64,000 nucleotides of DNA. Origin: Acridotheres tristis. Its lineage: Eukaryota > Chordata > Aves > Passeriformes > Sturnidae. Position numbers and translations under genes: made by a program. Shown one piece after another: positions 45,660-57,915 of the stretch (position 1 is its first letter; each line of letters begins with the position of its first letter). The notes under the pieces are model-generated. The model made no database searches and was not told the origin of the DNA. It was given only the letters and a program-made list of their open reading frames with translations. Location of the stretch: contig CM072892.1 of assembly GCA_037013685.1 (NCBI GenBank), positions 2,976,001-3,040,000 on the forward strand, given 5' to 3'.

Positions 45660-45897
45660 TAAAATCATAGAATAGAATCATTTGGGTTGGAAAAGCCTTC
45701 TAAGATCATCAAGCCCAACCATTCCCCCTGCACTGGCCAACACTAATCCATGCCACATCCACAGGGCTTTTAAATCCCTCCAGGGATGGGGACTCCACCA
45801 CTGCCCTGGGCAGCCTGTGCCAGTGTCTGATCATCCTTTCTGTTAAGAAATTTTTCCTGACATCCAATCTAAAATTTGTACCCATTTAGCCTCATGT
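45660..45897 (-). mobile_element. CR1 LINE 3' fragment
   Basis: Complement of a CR1 tail: AAAATCATAGAATAGAATCA, TTTGGGTTGGAAAAGCCTTC, GGCTTTTAAATCCCTCCAGG, CTGGGCAGCCTGTGCCAGTG and GACATCCAATCTAAAATTTG. Confidence 0.94.
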
Positions 45898-46295
45898 TCT
45901 TTACCTTACATGACCTCTTTTCCTCTCTGATGTTTACCATCCTGATGTTTAGATGTACAACAATCACCCTTTTTCTCAGCTTTCATTTTCTAGGATAAAA
46001 TTTACTCTCTTTCATTTCTCTCCCTAAAGACGAGCTTCCCTCCCAACATCTCCATCATCTTTTTCTTTAAGCAGCCCAGGTCAAACTCACACCTCAGGAA
46101 CATGGGGACCAGAGTGATCCATAGGATGCCACAGTTCCTGGCATATTTACCTTCTCCTGAAAGAAACTCCCCCTGGGATATATGAAGGTGTGCATACCTC
46201 TTTCAGAGCCCATCCTATGAATTATCCACACATTTTTCTCCTTTGTCATCTACAGATGGCAAGTTTCTATAGTGGAAATTCTTATTACTCCCTAA
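45898..46295. other. Intergenic, no recognised element
   Basis: T- and C-rich unique sequence; may include further decayed LINE sequence but I cannot show it. Confidence 0.4.
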
Positions 46296-46560
46296 ACTTG
46301 TGATTTTGCATTTTTCAAAGCTGGATTTCATATCTTTGCTATCATTCCAGTCTTCAGGGTCATCCAGTTTTCTCTGCATCGTATGTCTCCCAAATCTGTG
46401 TCAGCAGCAGACTTCAGCAAGGTCATTCATGAAAATATTAAATAAGATCCATCCCCAAGAAAAATCCTTGTAGAGCTCCACTCATACCCAGCCAGACACT
46501 TTCCCATGCTACTTGTTGTCACTCAGTCAGTTCATCTGAACAATACTTGTTCAATCTCCA
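46296..46560 (-). mobile_element. Possible ancient LINE relic (CR1/L3-like)
   Basis: TTTTGCATTTTTCAAAGCTG, TTTCATATCTTTGCTATC, TGTGTCAGCAGCAGACTTCA, AATATTAAATAAGATCC and TTGTAGAGCTCCACTCA follow the word order of an old vertebrate LINE reverse-transcriptase segment read in antisense. No open frame survives. Identification is from pattern memory only. Confidence 0.35.
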
Positions 46561-46599
46561 GTTTATGTGTTAATCATGTAAACAGCACAACATCAAACT

Positions 46600-46758
46600 A
46601 TTAGGAAAAGGTTCTTCATCCAAATTAAGCCCCACCCTTGCAGAGAAAGATTGTTGGAAGTCTCCCAGACCAACTCTTCCAAGGAAAAGAGCTCAAGGGG
46701 GCCCTGAGCAACCTGGTCTAGAGGAAGGTGAAAGCCAAACCATTCTAGGATTCTGTAG
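46600..46758 (+). mobile_element. Decayed CR1 LINE 3' tail with deletions
   Basis: GGAAAAGGTTCTTCATCCAA at the left and GAGCAACCTGGTCTAGAGGA with CCAAACCATTCTAGGATTCT at the right are CR1 wording. The middle is eroded and the usual TCCCTGCCCATGGCAGG step is deleted. Confidence 0.8.
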
Positions 46759-46960
46759 TGAGCAAGTTGTCATATTACAACCAAGATACTGTGAGGATGG
46801 CTCTGCTTTCTGGTAGGTGAGATCTTATACCTGCCCAACTTACTGAGCAGTGTCGGGTTCCTAAAAGCTGCTGGGACATTGTGCGTTAAAATTAACACTG
46901 TTAAATTAAGGTTGTTAAAGCATGAAGTTACAGGAATCTTTCCTAATGGAATAACACTGT

Positions 46961-47072
46961 TCCAGAGAGGTGAGGGACAGGGTTTAGTGGTGAATGTGTG
47001 GTAGTGGTGCTGGGTTGAGTTGGGATTGGTGATCTCAGAGGGCTTTTCCAACCTTAATGATTCTATTATTCC
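46961..47072 (+). mobile_element. CR1 LINE 3' tail fragment
   Basis: GGGACAGGGTTTAGTGGTGA, TGATCTCAGAGGGCTTTTCC and AACCTTAATGATTCTATT: the same subfamily as 59,970-60,126. Confidence 0.88.
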
Positions 47073-47600
47073 TATGCACATAGATGGCTTTATGTACTGG
47101 TAATCTATTATTGATAAAATCCACCAACTGCAGCACAAACCTGTGCCTATTTCTGTCTCCTATTAGGTGGGGAAAATAAAATGACATCAATCCAAAGGCA
47201 ATAAAGGTTATGTTGCTTTCCTTTGATAACACTGGGAAATAAGCAGCTCGCCATTGAGGATTCGTTGGTATTCGGTGCAATAAACACACTTCCTGATGGA
47301 TGGCTGTGATTACAACAGCACTGTACAGAAATGACACTGCAATTTAGGAATAAGACAAACACGAGTGATGGAGTTCAAAGCCCCGCCGTGCTCGCTGGGC
47401 TGGTGTTTGGTTTGCTGTTTTGTTTTGAGCCAGCTCCCCGTGCCCGCCAAAGCCGGGATGGCCTCGAGGGTCGCCCCAGCTGAAAAGCATCTGCAGTGAT
47501 CCCCGCTGACCTTTCTCTCTGATAGCACCCTGCCTGCCTTTTAACGGGGGCCTGAACCGAGGCAGAGGTGAAACAGATAAATGACTGAAGATCCAAATGT
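47073..47600. promoter_or_regulatory. Candidate conserved non-coding block
   Basis: Non-repetitive sequence directly after a CR1 tail. It contains CCTTTGAT at 47,220-47,227 (a TCF/LEF core on the minus strand), AATAAAATGACATCAATCC, and a CpG-bearing section (47,370-47,530) unusual for this flank. There is no coding frame of interest. Proposed as an enhancer candidate only. Confidence 0.3.
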
Positions 47601-48000
47601 TTTCTCAACAGGCGAGTTCCCACATGCTCAATTTTCTTTTCCTCCATGAAGAACAAGAGGGGGAAAAAATTGCAAGTGATTAGCTAATGAACATCTGGTT
47701 TGCTTTATTTGGGCTTCCTTGCAGCCAGGGGTTGCATTTACTAATTTTTATTTCCTACTAAAAACAAAAAAGGAGGTTTTTTTGTTGTTTTTTTTTTTTT
47801 TTCCAAAGCCTGTAGAGGAGAGGCTCCTCACAAGTGTGGCCGTTCTTTCCACCACTATGATTACCTGGCCCACATGCCACGTCCTGTGTGGTTACCTTCT
47901 GTCCTGAACTTTTCATGTGGTTTGACATGTCTTTAATTTAGACAATCAGACCACGTCTAACCTGAAACAAAAACACTCCTTGGAGATCCTGAACCCTTTT
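47601..48000. other. Intergenic with a T-rich tract
   Basis: Unique sequence with a T-rich tract at 47,776-47,802. Nothing else recognised. Confidence 0.5.
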
Positions 48001-48250
48001 TGAATCCTACAGATGTCGACCCAGCGGGATGCGATGGCAAACTGTTAATTATATGTGTAAAAAGGGTCGATGTAATTACATAGTAAACACAAATATTATC
48101 TGATATAAATATAGACTGATTGTGCTCTTGCACTGCTGACTGCTAAAAATAGCTGATCTAAGGCCCAGCTCTGTACTGACTTTAGATTTGAGCAGCACCA
48201 TTGACTTGCCTGTGCTCACTTCAGCTCCTGAATTCATCTCCACTTGTTTG
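48001..48250. promoter_or_regulatory. Candidate enhancer with homeodomain, FOX and MEF2 motifs
   Basis: In about 110 bases: TAATTA at 48,046-48,051, GTAATTAC at 48,072-48,079, a FOX-type GTAAACAC at 48,083-48,090 and a perfect MEF2 consensus CTAAAAATAG at 48,143-48,152. The block is unique and unlike its repeats. Function and target (BMP4) are inferred from proximity. Confidence 0.35.
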
Positions 48251-51075
48251 TTTTCCAGGGGTTTCACAGAACTGAAAATGTGACCCCGCATGGGAATAAT
48301 CAGAGATGGGATTTATGAACAAGCAAACCATTATTTGTTTGAGATCTGTTCTTCCTCCACCTCACAGACATTCAGTTTTCCAAAAAGGCTTAAGCACACA
48401 CCTCAACTTCCCCAACCATTTCAGAGCAGTTCAAGCAGGTTCCCAAAATCTGTTGCTGCCTTGGGGAGTTACAGCCTTTCTTTGCATGGTCAATTCATTT
48501 CAGAAGCAACTATGAGACTAAATTTCACTGTTTACTGTTGCCCAGCTCTGAACAAGGGGTTAAGGAAATGAATTGCCAGCCATAAACCCTTTAAAAACAT
48601 GGTTTAGTTTCTTCCTCCCACTCCCACAGATTTACCTTACACTGACTTTCCAATGAGTTGCTCACTCCAGTCTGTCTTCACTGCAGTCACAAAGACCCTC
48701 AAGCCTCGATGGTACATTTGTATTCAACAGCCACAACTCCAAAATTGTTGAAAAGGCCGTTTATGGCAAATCTTGGAGCCTGATCCAGAGCAAAGCTGCA
48801 GCAGTGTAAATCTGGAGGGACACTCACGTAACACTTTTAACTGATATCATACCCTGCCCCAGTTTATCACCCCCATCTTTATCGTTCAACCAACTTGTTC
48901 TCTAGAGAAGGATCATAAACCCACAGGTAATTGCAGGATGGCCACACAGACAGTAAAAAGAAAAAGCCTGCAGATGGGTAGTTCAAAGACACATTTCTCA
49001 AAAAACACCAAACCACTGAAAGGAGCCAAGCTGGGTCTCATTTGCGGATGCACTGAGCATCTATAAGTTTATTTAAAATCAGCAATAGCTGCAATATGCA
49101 ATGCCTATCAAAATCAGACATTTACCCACAACTGTGGCTTTTGAAAGACATGATTTACCTCAGAAATGAAGAAGAAATAACAGGGCTTTTTAGACAGACT
49201 AATAAATGTATGGTCCAGAGACTTTTCCAGTAGCATATTTATTGTCCAAGCCCTCCAGTCAGCAGCACACTTAATTTTAAGCACATGCTTAAGTGCTTTA
49301 CTGAACAAAGCTGAAATGTGGACCCACCAGGCAGCTCAAGAAAAGCATTTTCACATCAGTCATCCTGCACGAGCAGCGATAGCAACCCAGCTTTTTACCA
49401 TGATAGGCACAATCCAAGCTCAGAAGCAGCTCTTCCCTTTGCAGCTGGAATCTAATTGGGAACAAAGCAACCCTGGGGAGGAAGAAGGGTCTCCCTGACT
49501 TCTTAGATGTCCCATATGACCACTGGGTGATCCAGCATGGACCCCTGGAAAGGCTTCACCCAGTGTGCAGCTTTTGGAGGGAGGGGTGGTAGTGACACAC
49601 AGGAATGAAAAGGATGCAGGATTAGGCAAAGCTACAACAACCACACAGTTACACCAAATAATTTTATGCACCTGAGAGTGCTAATAGAAATCTGACAAGG
49701 TTGGAGGCCCACCAAAATCTTTATATTGCCTGTGCCATGTACCCCAGCTCAGTGGTCCAGGAGACAAGGGGTGTAAAATCCTTCTTGCCTTGTTGAAGGC
49801 ACTGAGTTAATATCCTACTCCTAGGTTTCTGTCTGGAAAAGGGACTGTTGGAATCTCTGCCATCTTTAAAAGAGAAAGGAAAAGTAAAAATTGTATTTGT
49901 TATTTTATAAGGAGTGTGGTATCAAAATGTGTCAGTCAGAAGAGGGCAGGGATTATTTTGATAAATTATCACCCACAGTGCTGAACACTAGAGAAGCCAC
50001 ATAAAATTATCTCTAATTGAAGGGTGGATTCTCTGGTATCCACTTAGATTACAGCATGTTCTAAGCTTTTCCTGCTTTCCTGCTCTCTGTCATCTTCTAG
50101 TCTAGTTAAAGTTGAGCTTAGCTTTCCCTGTGCTGGGAGGAGGAATTAGAACTCTCTCTAAAGCCATCTATTTGCATAAAAATTGTTAAAACTGAATATT
50201 TTTGAGATTCTCTCAGATGTGACTGAAACTGGGCTATGGATAGAGAGTGATGGGGGCAAAAATCAGGGACAGGGATCCACATACCCAAACAGTCACACAG
50301 AGCACAGCTGCATTCTTCCTCTCCCTTCAGGAAATAAAACTAAAACCAACGACCTCACATGGTCACAGTGCAGCCTCTTGCTCATTTAACACAAGACTCT
50401 GTGACATATCAGGCACGTGGTTGTGCTTGGAGGACTTGGTCATGCCAAAGTTCACGCCAGGCTCCAGTCACCTGCACCAACAAACAGCTCTTTATGTCCA
50501 CAAATAGGTTCAGAGCCTGCACTGACTGAGCAGATCTTTTTTCTGAGCGAGCCACGGCCAGCATGCCAGACCTGCAGAAATCCTGTGAGCATTCCAGCAC
50601 CAGCCTGGACCCCTGTGGAGCCCATCTCAGCCTTCTGACCATTTTCCCTGTTAACTTTTAGAGACCCCTCAGGAGCAGTCTGCAAGTCCCCAAAAGAGGC
50701 ACCAGCTATAAAGCACTGTTCTCTGTGCTCCAGAGCTCATTTACAGCTGCCTTGGGTCTGCCCTGGCTTTGAAAACCCTGCAAGACTTGGAGGCTGCTCA
50801 ACGTAGCCCACACTGCCTGAGCTTTGAGCCTTCCTCCACAGGTGAGCACCAGCCACAGGAGATAAATTCCCCAGGACCAGTGATGTGTGTAACTATGGGA
50901 GGGGATGTCAGCCCTTTCCTGGGAGCTCCAAAGTGAGAGTTCTGTGTGCTGTCCTGGCCCTCCCTTTCCTTGGGGAAAGACAAAGAGTTGATATTGTTCT
51001 ACAGCTTTTGTAAGAGTCAAGGAGAAAGCTGGTGCTTCCAGAGGGCAGTAAAATGTCATCCACTAACACCTGCAT
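48251..51075. other. Intergenic with two ancient repeat relics
   Basis: At 48,776-48,840 GAGCCTGATCCAGAGC...CTCACGTAACAC, and at 49,266-49,310 a half-copy of the palindromic repeat described at 28,000. The rest is unique sequence without an exon or CR1 copy. Confidence 0.45.
49266..49310. repeat. Half of the ancient palindromic repeat
   Basis: TTTTAAGCACATGCTTAAGT followed by GCTTTACTGAAC. It shares GCACATGCTTAA with the right arm at 28,079-28,090. Confidence 0.5.
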
Positions 51076-51438
51076 CCATAGAATGAGTAAGGTTGGAACA
51101 GCTCTCTAGGGCCACCAAGAGGTTTTCCAACCATTCCCCAGCAGTCCCAAAGCCACCACTAATCCATGTCCCCAAGTGCCACATCCTCACAGCTTTTAAA
51201 TCCGTCCAGGGATGGGGACTCCACCACTGTCCTGGACAGCCTGTTCCAATTCCAGATCACCCTTTTAGTGATGAAATATTTCCTAATAACCACCTGGCTG
51301 TCCCCTCCTGTCAGGGAGTTGTGCAGAGCCACAAGGGCCCCCCTGAGCCTCCTTTTCTCCAGGCTGAGCCCCTTCCCAGCTCCATCAGCCTCTCCTGATG
51401 CTCCAGACTCTTCCCCAGCTCTGTTCCCTTCTCTGAAC
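51076..51438 (-). mobile_element. CR1 LINE 3' fragment
   Basis: Complement of a CR1 tail of the same subfamily as 1,679-2,200. The 88 bases at 51,296-51,383 are identical to 1,954-2,041. A segment equivalent to the CCTAAACCTCCC...CCCAAATCCCC stretch is missing here. Confidence 0.94.
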
Positions 51439-52775
51439 TTCCAGTTTAAATCCATGCAGAACAAGGAGACTACATCATGGTTTTTAAAAGATTAAAGTAG
51501 ATAAATACTGGGGAGGAGCGATTTTATTATGAAAGACAACAAGGCACCTGGATTTTCGTCACCGTATAGTTGGAGCTGCTCTCTCCAATGCTCATAGACC
51601 AAGATTCCACTGCAGTGATACTGAAAAACACATGATTAAAACCCAGTTGTTACCCTCAAATACTCACAGCCTAAGTAGTTTTTCTGTAGCAAGGAACATT
51701 TCATAGGAGCCTCTCTTTTCCTCGGATGCACTGAGGCAATCCTGACCCTGTCTGATTTTCCAGGTCACTTTCTGCATTGCCCACACGCCCCTGAAGCACT
51801 TGGAGAGTCCCTGAGCTTTTCAGACATCACTTCCCAGCACAGAGGCAAAGTAAGGAAAAATCACCCTGCTGGTTCTGATGGCTTGTGGGTCAGAGCTTTA
51901 TGTCCCTGCTCTGCACCTCAGTACCCAGGGCCCAGGAGCCATCCCAGAACTCCCAGCCCCCATTAATGCCTGCAGAACTTAAAGATTTGCAGAGTTTACT
52001 TGCAAAGCCTTTTAGAAGCAGAGATGAGTAAACAAGAGTGAAAAGTTAAACAAAGGAAATACATTTATGCTTGTACTGTTTTCAAGTTTATGCAAACAAT
52101 CCATTTCTAAAGCTGTCACTGACAGTCCTGGCACGTTCTCATTCCCCAGCTCAGAGTCATGTTGGAAACTGAAATCACAAGCATTTCTAAGATGCTTTGG
52201 GCAAAATACCTCCCTCAGCTCCATCAGCTGAAAGTCAGTGAAGTTGGCTGTGGCTACAGAGCCATGGCAACAACCTTGTGCCATGATTCTGGAAGAGGAG
52301 GGAGAAGAGTCTGAACTTCTCTGGCCAAAGCGGCTGTGGAAGAAACTGGAATAGAGTTATCCAAATGAGTTATGAAGAGATCAGTGGAAGAAATAACAGC
52401 AGGAAAGCATCAGGCAGAGAAAGAATTAGAAAATACTATTTTCTAGCTGGTCAGGCAGTAAGTGGAGCTGCCATAAATGTAACCTTTTGAAAGGAGAAGT
52501 GGAGAGCCCGCTCTCCACCAGCACAGCCCACCACGCTCCACGTAGGAAGGGAGGACTCTCTGCTAGACCCAAGCAAAGGGTCAGCAAAGCCACAGCTTCC
52601 CAAAGCATGTCTCAAGAAGTGGCATATATGTTTGCTTCAAAGGAAAAAGCCTGCACAAGCTCTGCTTCAGCTGGGAGACAGCACAGTTGCCATTCCGACG
52701 CCTCCTCACCCTCTTTCCTCCCCTCCATTCAGCTGCACGGGACAGCACGTTTAACAGCTGAGCAAAGCCTACAAA
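51439..52775. other. Intergenic, no recognised element
   Basis: Unique sequence; nothing recognised. Confidence 0.5.
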
Positions 52776-53140
52776 GTTAATTTCTAGCTTTGAGATGGTT
52801 ACTGGTAATTGTAGGTAATTTCAAATATAATTGCAATCGAGTTGGAAAAGCTCTGTTTGCAGTGTTTATGCTCATCACTCTAATTTAAGACCTAGAAAGC
52901 TGGATACGCTGCTCTTCAAATACACACCCATTTTTCATCTTCCTGATTTTACCACGAGTGATCATAAAAACAGCCCCAGCAAACCACAGTCTGCAATGCA
53001 AGGCAAATGTTTGAGAAGCTGCATATAAAGTTTCAAGCAAAGCTGCTTGAAGGTTAACGACAGAACATGTTAATGATTATCAAATAGACGAGGAAAGCCA
53101 CAAAGTGCTTCCAACACAGAAATGCAAGAGCCCCTCAAAA
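52776..53140. promoter_or_regulatory. Candidate conserved non-coding block
   Basis: Unique A+T-rich sequence with GGTAATTGTAGGTAATTTC, TATAATTGCAATCGAG and GTTAATGATTATCAAATAG. No repeat wording. Conservation is untested. Confidence 0.25.
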
Positions 53141-53910
53141 TAAATGCTGGCTAACCTTGTTTGGAATAATACTTCTCTTCAAAGCCATGGAACTGTTACA
53201 TGTCACAAATATGTCCACATGTAGTTTTAATACAGGAATAATTACCCATGGCATGTTTGTTAGTGGAAAAAGCAAAGGTCTCCTGTTACTTACACATAAT
53301 AAAACCTGCATTGTTTACCATGAATGAGTTATATGAGAGTGGTAATAAATAAGTGTTGTAACAAACTTTTGCTGCCCAGGCCTGCAAACTGTTCTTAATA
53401 TCTGCAGTTTGGTAGCACCTAGAGGCCCTGCCAAAATCTATGATGCTGAGCCTGCTCCAGAGCAAGAAACTGCCCCTGTTCTGAAACACAGAAAATATGG
53501 TACAGGCAGAATAAAAACATTCAACCCCCTGGGCAGGGTGACTCAAAACATGCAGGTATTTTCAGAAAGCTCAGCTGGGAGGGACACACTGCAGGTGGCT
53601 CCTCTGCTCCCTCTGGGATGTGCCCTGTGTGTGCAGCCATGTGAGTGGAGAGCAGGAACTAAAGAACTTTTGATTCTACTTTGAGTGGGTACTATCAAAG
53701 AGCCCACACCAGGCAAAGCTGCTCCTGTGTGCTCCTAGGCTGGGGACTGAAACATGACCATTTTAAACACTAGGATACACCCTTGAAGTTAAAATCAACA
53801 GCTGTGTGCTGGCTTATAGACACTTCAAATATCTGGGTTTAAAAAAATACGTTTGGCTTTCTATAGTTGACAAAACTCCTTGGGAATTCTAAGCCCTTTG
53901 GTAAAGTCAT
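53141..53910. other. Intergenic with a possible ancient repeat relic
   Basis: TTTGGTAGCACCTAGAGGCC at 53,408-53,427 followed by CTATGATGC recalls an old repeat common in turtles and crocodilians (GTAGCGCCTAGAGGCCCC-type). Weak evidence. Otherwise unique. Confidence 0.35.
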
Positions 53911-53989
53911 ATGGAATCACAGATCAGTTTGGGTTGGGAGGGACCTTAAAGACCACCTAGCTCCAACTCTCTTGCTATGGGCAAGGAAG
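53911..53989 (-). mobile_element. CR1 LINE 3' tail fragment
   Basis: Complement of a CR1 tail: GGAATCACAGATCAGTTTGG, GTTGGGAGGGACCTTAAAGA and CTATGGGCAAGG. Confidence 0.9.
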
Positions 53990-56900
53990 TTTTATCTGCC
54001 AAATCTCTGCATGGATTACAGAATCTCTGGTCATCTCTACCCAAAATTAATCTCTGTCAACATGGACCTGCTTGAAAAAAACCCAACCAAACCAAAATCC
54101 TTTGCTTGCTATATTCTTGACTCATGAAACAAGACACTTTTAAAGCTGGAACTACTTAGGAAATTATTTGTTTCCTATGAAAATTTCAGAAGAAAATTAA
54201 AAACCAAGAATTCTTTACCTTAACACTTTCCTAGTCTTTGTTTTAAAATTAAAAAACATCTTTCCTTCAACTGGTTTTGTTGGGTTTTGGCAGCCATTGG
54301 ACCATTAGAGAATAGTTTCAGGAGCAAATTATCCACCCAGCTCTTAGCAGAGCACCACCTCTGTGTAGATTGGAGTACTTGCTTATTTTAATGCAACCCA
54401 TCAAGGCAACGTTCTCTTCAGAATTCAGTCAGAAATGTTATAGTTTCAAAACTATATGTAATTTATCTGAATAAAACTTCAAAACCTTGCTTTAGTGATG
54501 AAATGGACTTATTTTAACTACTCAGAAAGTTGCTTCATATAGCAAAAGAAGCAGCTGTGGGGTTACTGGTAACACTGCACAGGATCTGTAGCTCTGCACC
54601 ACTTGACTTGAGCCAGATGTTGCCCCCAGCAGTGTTTGCTCCTCCTTCATTCAACCCCCAAATAATGCAAGACCATTCTTCTATGGATTTCTGTTTCTTT
54701 GCTTAGAAAAAAGGAGTTTAGGACAACTTAAGACCATCACCTCAGGACCAAGGAAAGTCCCAGTTACTCCTTGTTGGATAATAAGGTTAACTAAAGATGA
54801 GGAGTTTTAAGGAAAAAATAATGAACAAGCTGAAAGAGAAAAATTCAAGCAAATTAATTTTATGGCAGCCTTGCACGTCAGCAAGGTTCCTCCAGATTTC
54901 TGCAGAAGTCAAAATGATTGATCCAAAATAGTGCCCTGATCTCACAGGTATCAAACAAATCCAGGTGAGCTATGCCCTTCTCCAGCCACTTGGTTTGATG
55001 TGTTAGACCCACAACCCTACCCAACCATCTGGTAAGTGGAAAAAGGAAAACCTGAATGATTTACACTCAGGAGCAATGGTGATGGGGACCAGGAGTTCAG
55101 ATTTATCAGCAGAACCTCAGCACTTCATTGTCACTGAACTCCAGCTCCTACAGGCACTGACCATGCCACAGGAATGAAACCTCCAGCTCCCAACAATTAT
55201 TTCTACTCTGTTTTTCCAGACTTTCAAAGTTTTTGCTGTGCTATCAGTGACTATAGCATCCTTTAAGGCTTTACTGAGGAGGCAAAATAATAGGGGGGCC
55301 TCAGAAACCTGGTAATCAAAGGCAGCTGCATTCAAGACATTACACTCAAGCTCTAAGAATAACCATTAATTGCTTGTGTGGGTCAAAAAAAATCAGCTCC
55401 CATGAAAAATTAATATCTAAATGAAGACTAATGAGAGGCTGGTTAAACATAGCAGAGAAATAACAGTAAGGGAGAAAAATTTAGGACTCTGATTCTAAGT
55501 GCCTGGAGTAACCAAAAGTGATGGTGAAGCTGAGACTTGAAGTCTGATCCTTCAGACAGGGCTGGCCATGTTTATTAGTTCAGTCTATGGGTCACCTTTT
55601 TGTTATTTAAGGGTGCCCAGAAAAGCCTCTGTTGTTATTCAAGTTGAAAGGGCAGCAGGACCACTGAGATAAGTAAGAGTATTTCCCTGTGAGGACTCTG
55701 GAACAAGTTAGCAGGAAAAAGTATGGAAAAGGGATTTTTCCTGCCAATGCTGTGCATACTGAATGCCTCAGAGACACTCCTCCAGGAACACAGAGAGCAG
55801 TGCTTTGAACAGACTGCCTGCAGCTCATCAGTTTGTTTTCCTCCTTTTTGGCACATGTTGTCTTCTCATCCAGGCTGGAGGCACTTCTGCATAACCTGTG
55901 ACCCAAGGAATAACCTTAGACAGAAATCTAAGCAGAGCACAGAAAAACAGCCAGAGCTCACCTACCCCCAGATTCACATCTTTGCCCAGGCTGGCATCAT
56001 GGTGATGAACTTGGTTGGAAGTAAAATTTATAAATTCAGTCGTCAAGACAAATTTGGAACTCCCAGCCTGCCAAGCCCTCAAAAGAAAGGCAGAAGAGAT
56101 CTGAACCTACTGTAAGGGGCACGTACAACTCTTCCCCTTCTAAGCTACAGTAAAATGCAGGGCAAAAAATATTCCATCCCAGAAACCATGCCAAATACCA
56201 ACAAATATAAGACTGCAGTTCTTGATCTCTGGGTAGCAATTAGACCTGAAAGATGGTCTCATGTAATGCCCTTCAGCATCCCAGCATGGCTGAGGCAGCA
56301 GCAGCTCAGGAGCTTTGCTCAGCAGTGTCTTGCTTTGTGCTTTGGGGACTGACAGCACCACAACAACCCCACGAGATGGGAAGCAGCTCCCTGCCCATGT
56401 GTGGAAAGGAGGATCTGTCAGCCAGATGCCTGGGACAGAGATGGCAGGAGATAATCTGGTACCATGAACATTTCAGGGAGGTCTTACTCTTCCACAGAGA
56501 AGTATGAAAGCAGCCAGGGAACTTATTCTTCTCAGGAAACCTCATTTCAGTCCTGCCATTTGGCCTGTGAAACAGGGAATGGGGAATGGGTGGGTAATCC
56601 CCAAGGAGCACCAGCCAAGTTCCCAGACTTATTTCTCAAATGCTTTGCATTTCAATGTGCAAGTTGGAATACCAGCAAAGACCTTTCTTGGTAGCTGTTC
56701 TTCTATTCCTGGAACTTGGCAAAAGGACACTCAGTGATGCTGGAGATGCTCTGGTGTTCCACAGGCAATGTGAAACACTTGGAAAAATGCAGCAAATGCA
56801 AGGCCAAGATAAAATATTTCTGACCATGAAGATCAAGCCTAACCTTTGTAAAATGCCTGTCAACAACAGCATTATTTATTTCTATCAGCTATAATCCTGC

Positions 56901-57350
56901 TGGTACTTTTGAGCTGAGAACTGGTTCTGATTCATATTTCATTTGTTCTGCATCACAAACCTCCATCCTTCTGCCTACTGCTCCAGTGAGGAAACTTAAC
57001 TCTAGCATTTCACATTCAACCCATAGTATGTTGGATTCTCTACTCATCTTGCATCAATCTTAATACCTTGCACTCAGATTTTGGTGTTTAATGACATTTC
57101 ATAGAGTATTGCATAAATACACTTGAATTATAGATTTGAGCTGATTCCTGTCTCTGTTATTCCAAATATTTGTATTTACAGTGAACTCTGAGACACTTGA
57201 TGTTGTTGCTGGTTTTCATTCAGTGACTGAAGCTATAAAAATCAGAAGGTTCTTCCCAAAACTATGGTTTAATTCCTTCTCTGGAGCCATATTAAGATAT
57301 GTGTTGTTAAGCATCTCATTCTTGGGCACTGTCTTCTAAAACTGCTGCTA
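53990..57350. other. Intergenic, no recognised element
   Basis: About 3.4 kb of unique sequence. Frames up to 130 codons (55,723-56,115) show no domain and no supporting splice signals. Nothing else recognised. Confidence 0.5.
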
Positions 57351-57384
57351 GTGGTCCCAACTCAGGACATTCTATGATTGTGTG
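57351..57384 (+). mobile_element. Minimal CR1 3' tail
   Basis: GTGGTCCCAACTCAGGACAT followed by TCTATGATTGTGTGA: only the last about 34 bases of a CR1. Confidence 0.75.
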
Positions 57385-57857
57385 AATTCATTCACTTAAA
57401 ACACTGAAAAGCGAAAAGGAATTTAATTCCTGGCTTATCAAATTAAAAACCTTAATTGGAACATAAGCTTCCTGTCCTCAGGAACCATATTTAAAATGAA
57501 ATATTAAAAAAATCTGCATCTAGGCCTCAAAATCAAGCACTGCCAATTAAGGAAAGCAGGTATCTCACTCCAGCTCTCTTGTGTTGATGTTTCATGATGG
57601 GCTCTTCAATTACAGCATCGTTTCAGACCATTTTTACATAACTTAATTCACAGAGTGAACAGTCCTGAATCAATGAGCAGTATTTTGCTCCACTCTCATT
57701 ACACATTGTCTCTACAACTTCTTTTGCAACCCCAACCTTGATGTGAAGGCAGGATTAATAATTTCTCCATAGGTTTTCCTAAAAAGCATTTCAATGGAAT
57801 ATATGAGAGCATGCCCAATAGTAATTAATTCCCATTCACCCTGCCAACGGGGAAGTG
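57385..57857. other. Intergenic, A+T-rich
   Basis: Unique A+T-rich sequence; nothing recognised. Confidence 0.5.
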
Positions 57858-57915
57858 GTACATTTCCCATTTTATAGGCAAGGAGCTGAGGCACTGAAAG
57901 GAGGTCAAAAGTGCT
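57858..57915 (-). mobile_element. MIR-like ancient SINE relic
   Basis: CCCATTTTATAGGCAAGGAG, CTGAGGCACTGAAAGGAGGT and CAAAAGTGCTCA follow the complement of a MIR 3' half. Confidence 0.6.
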
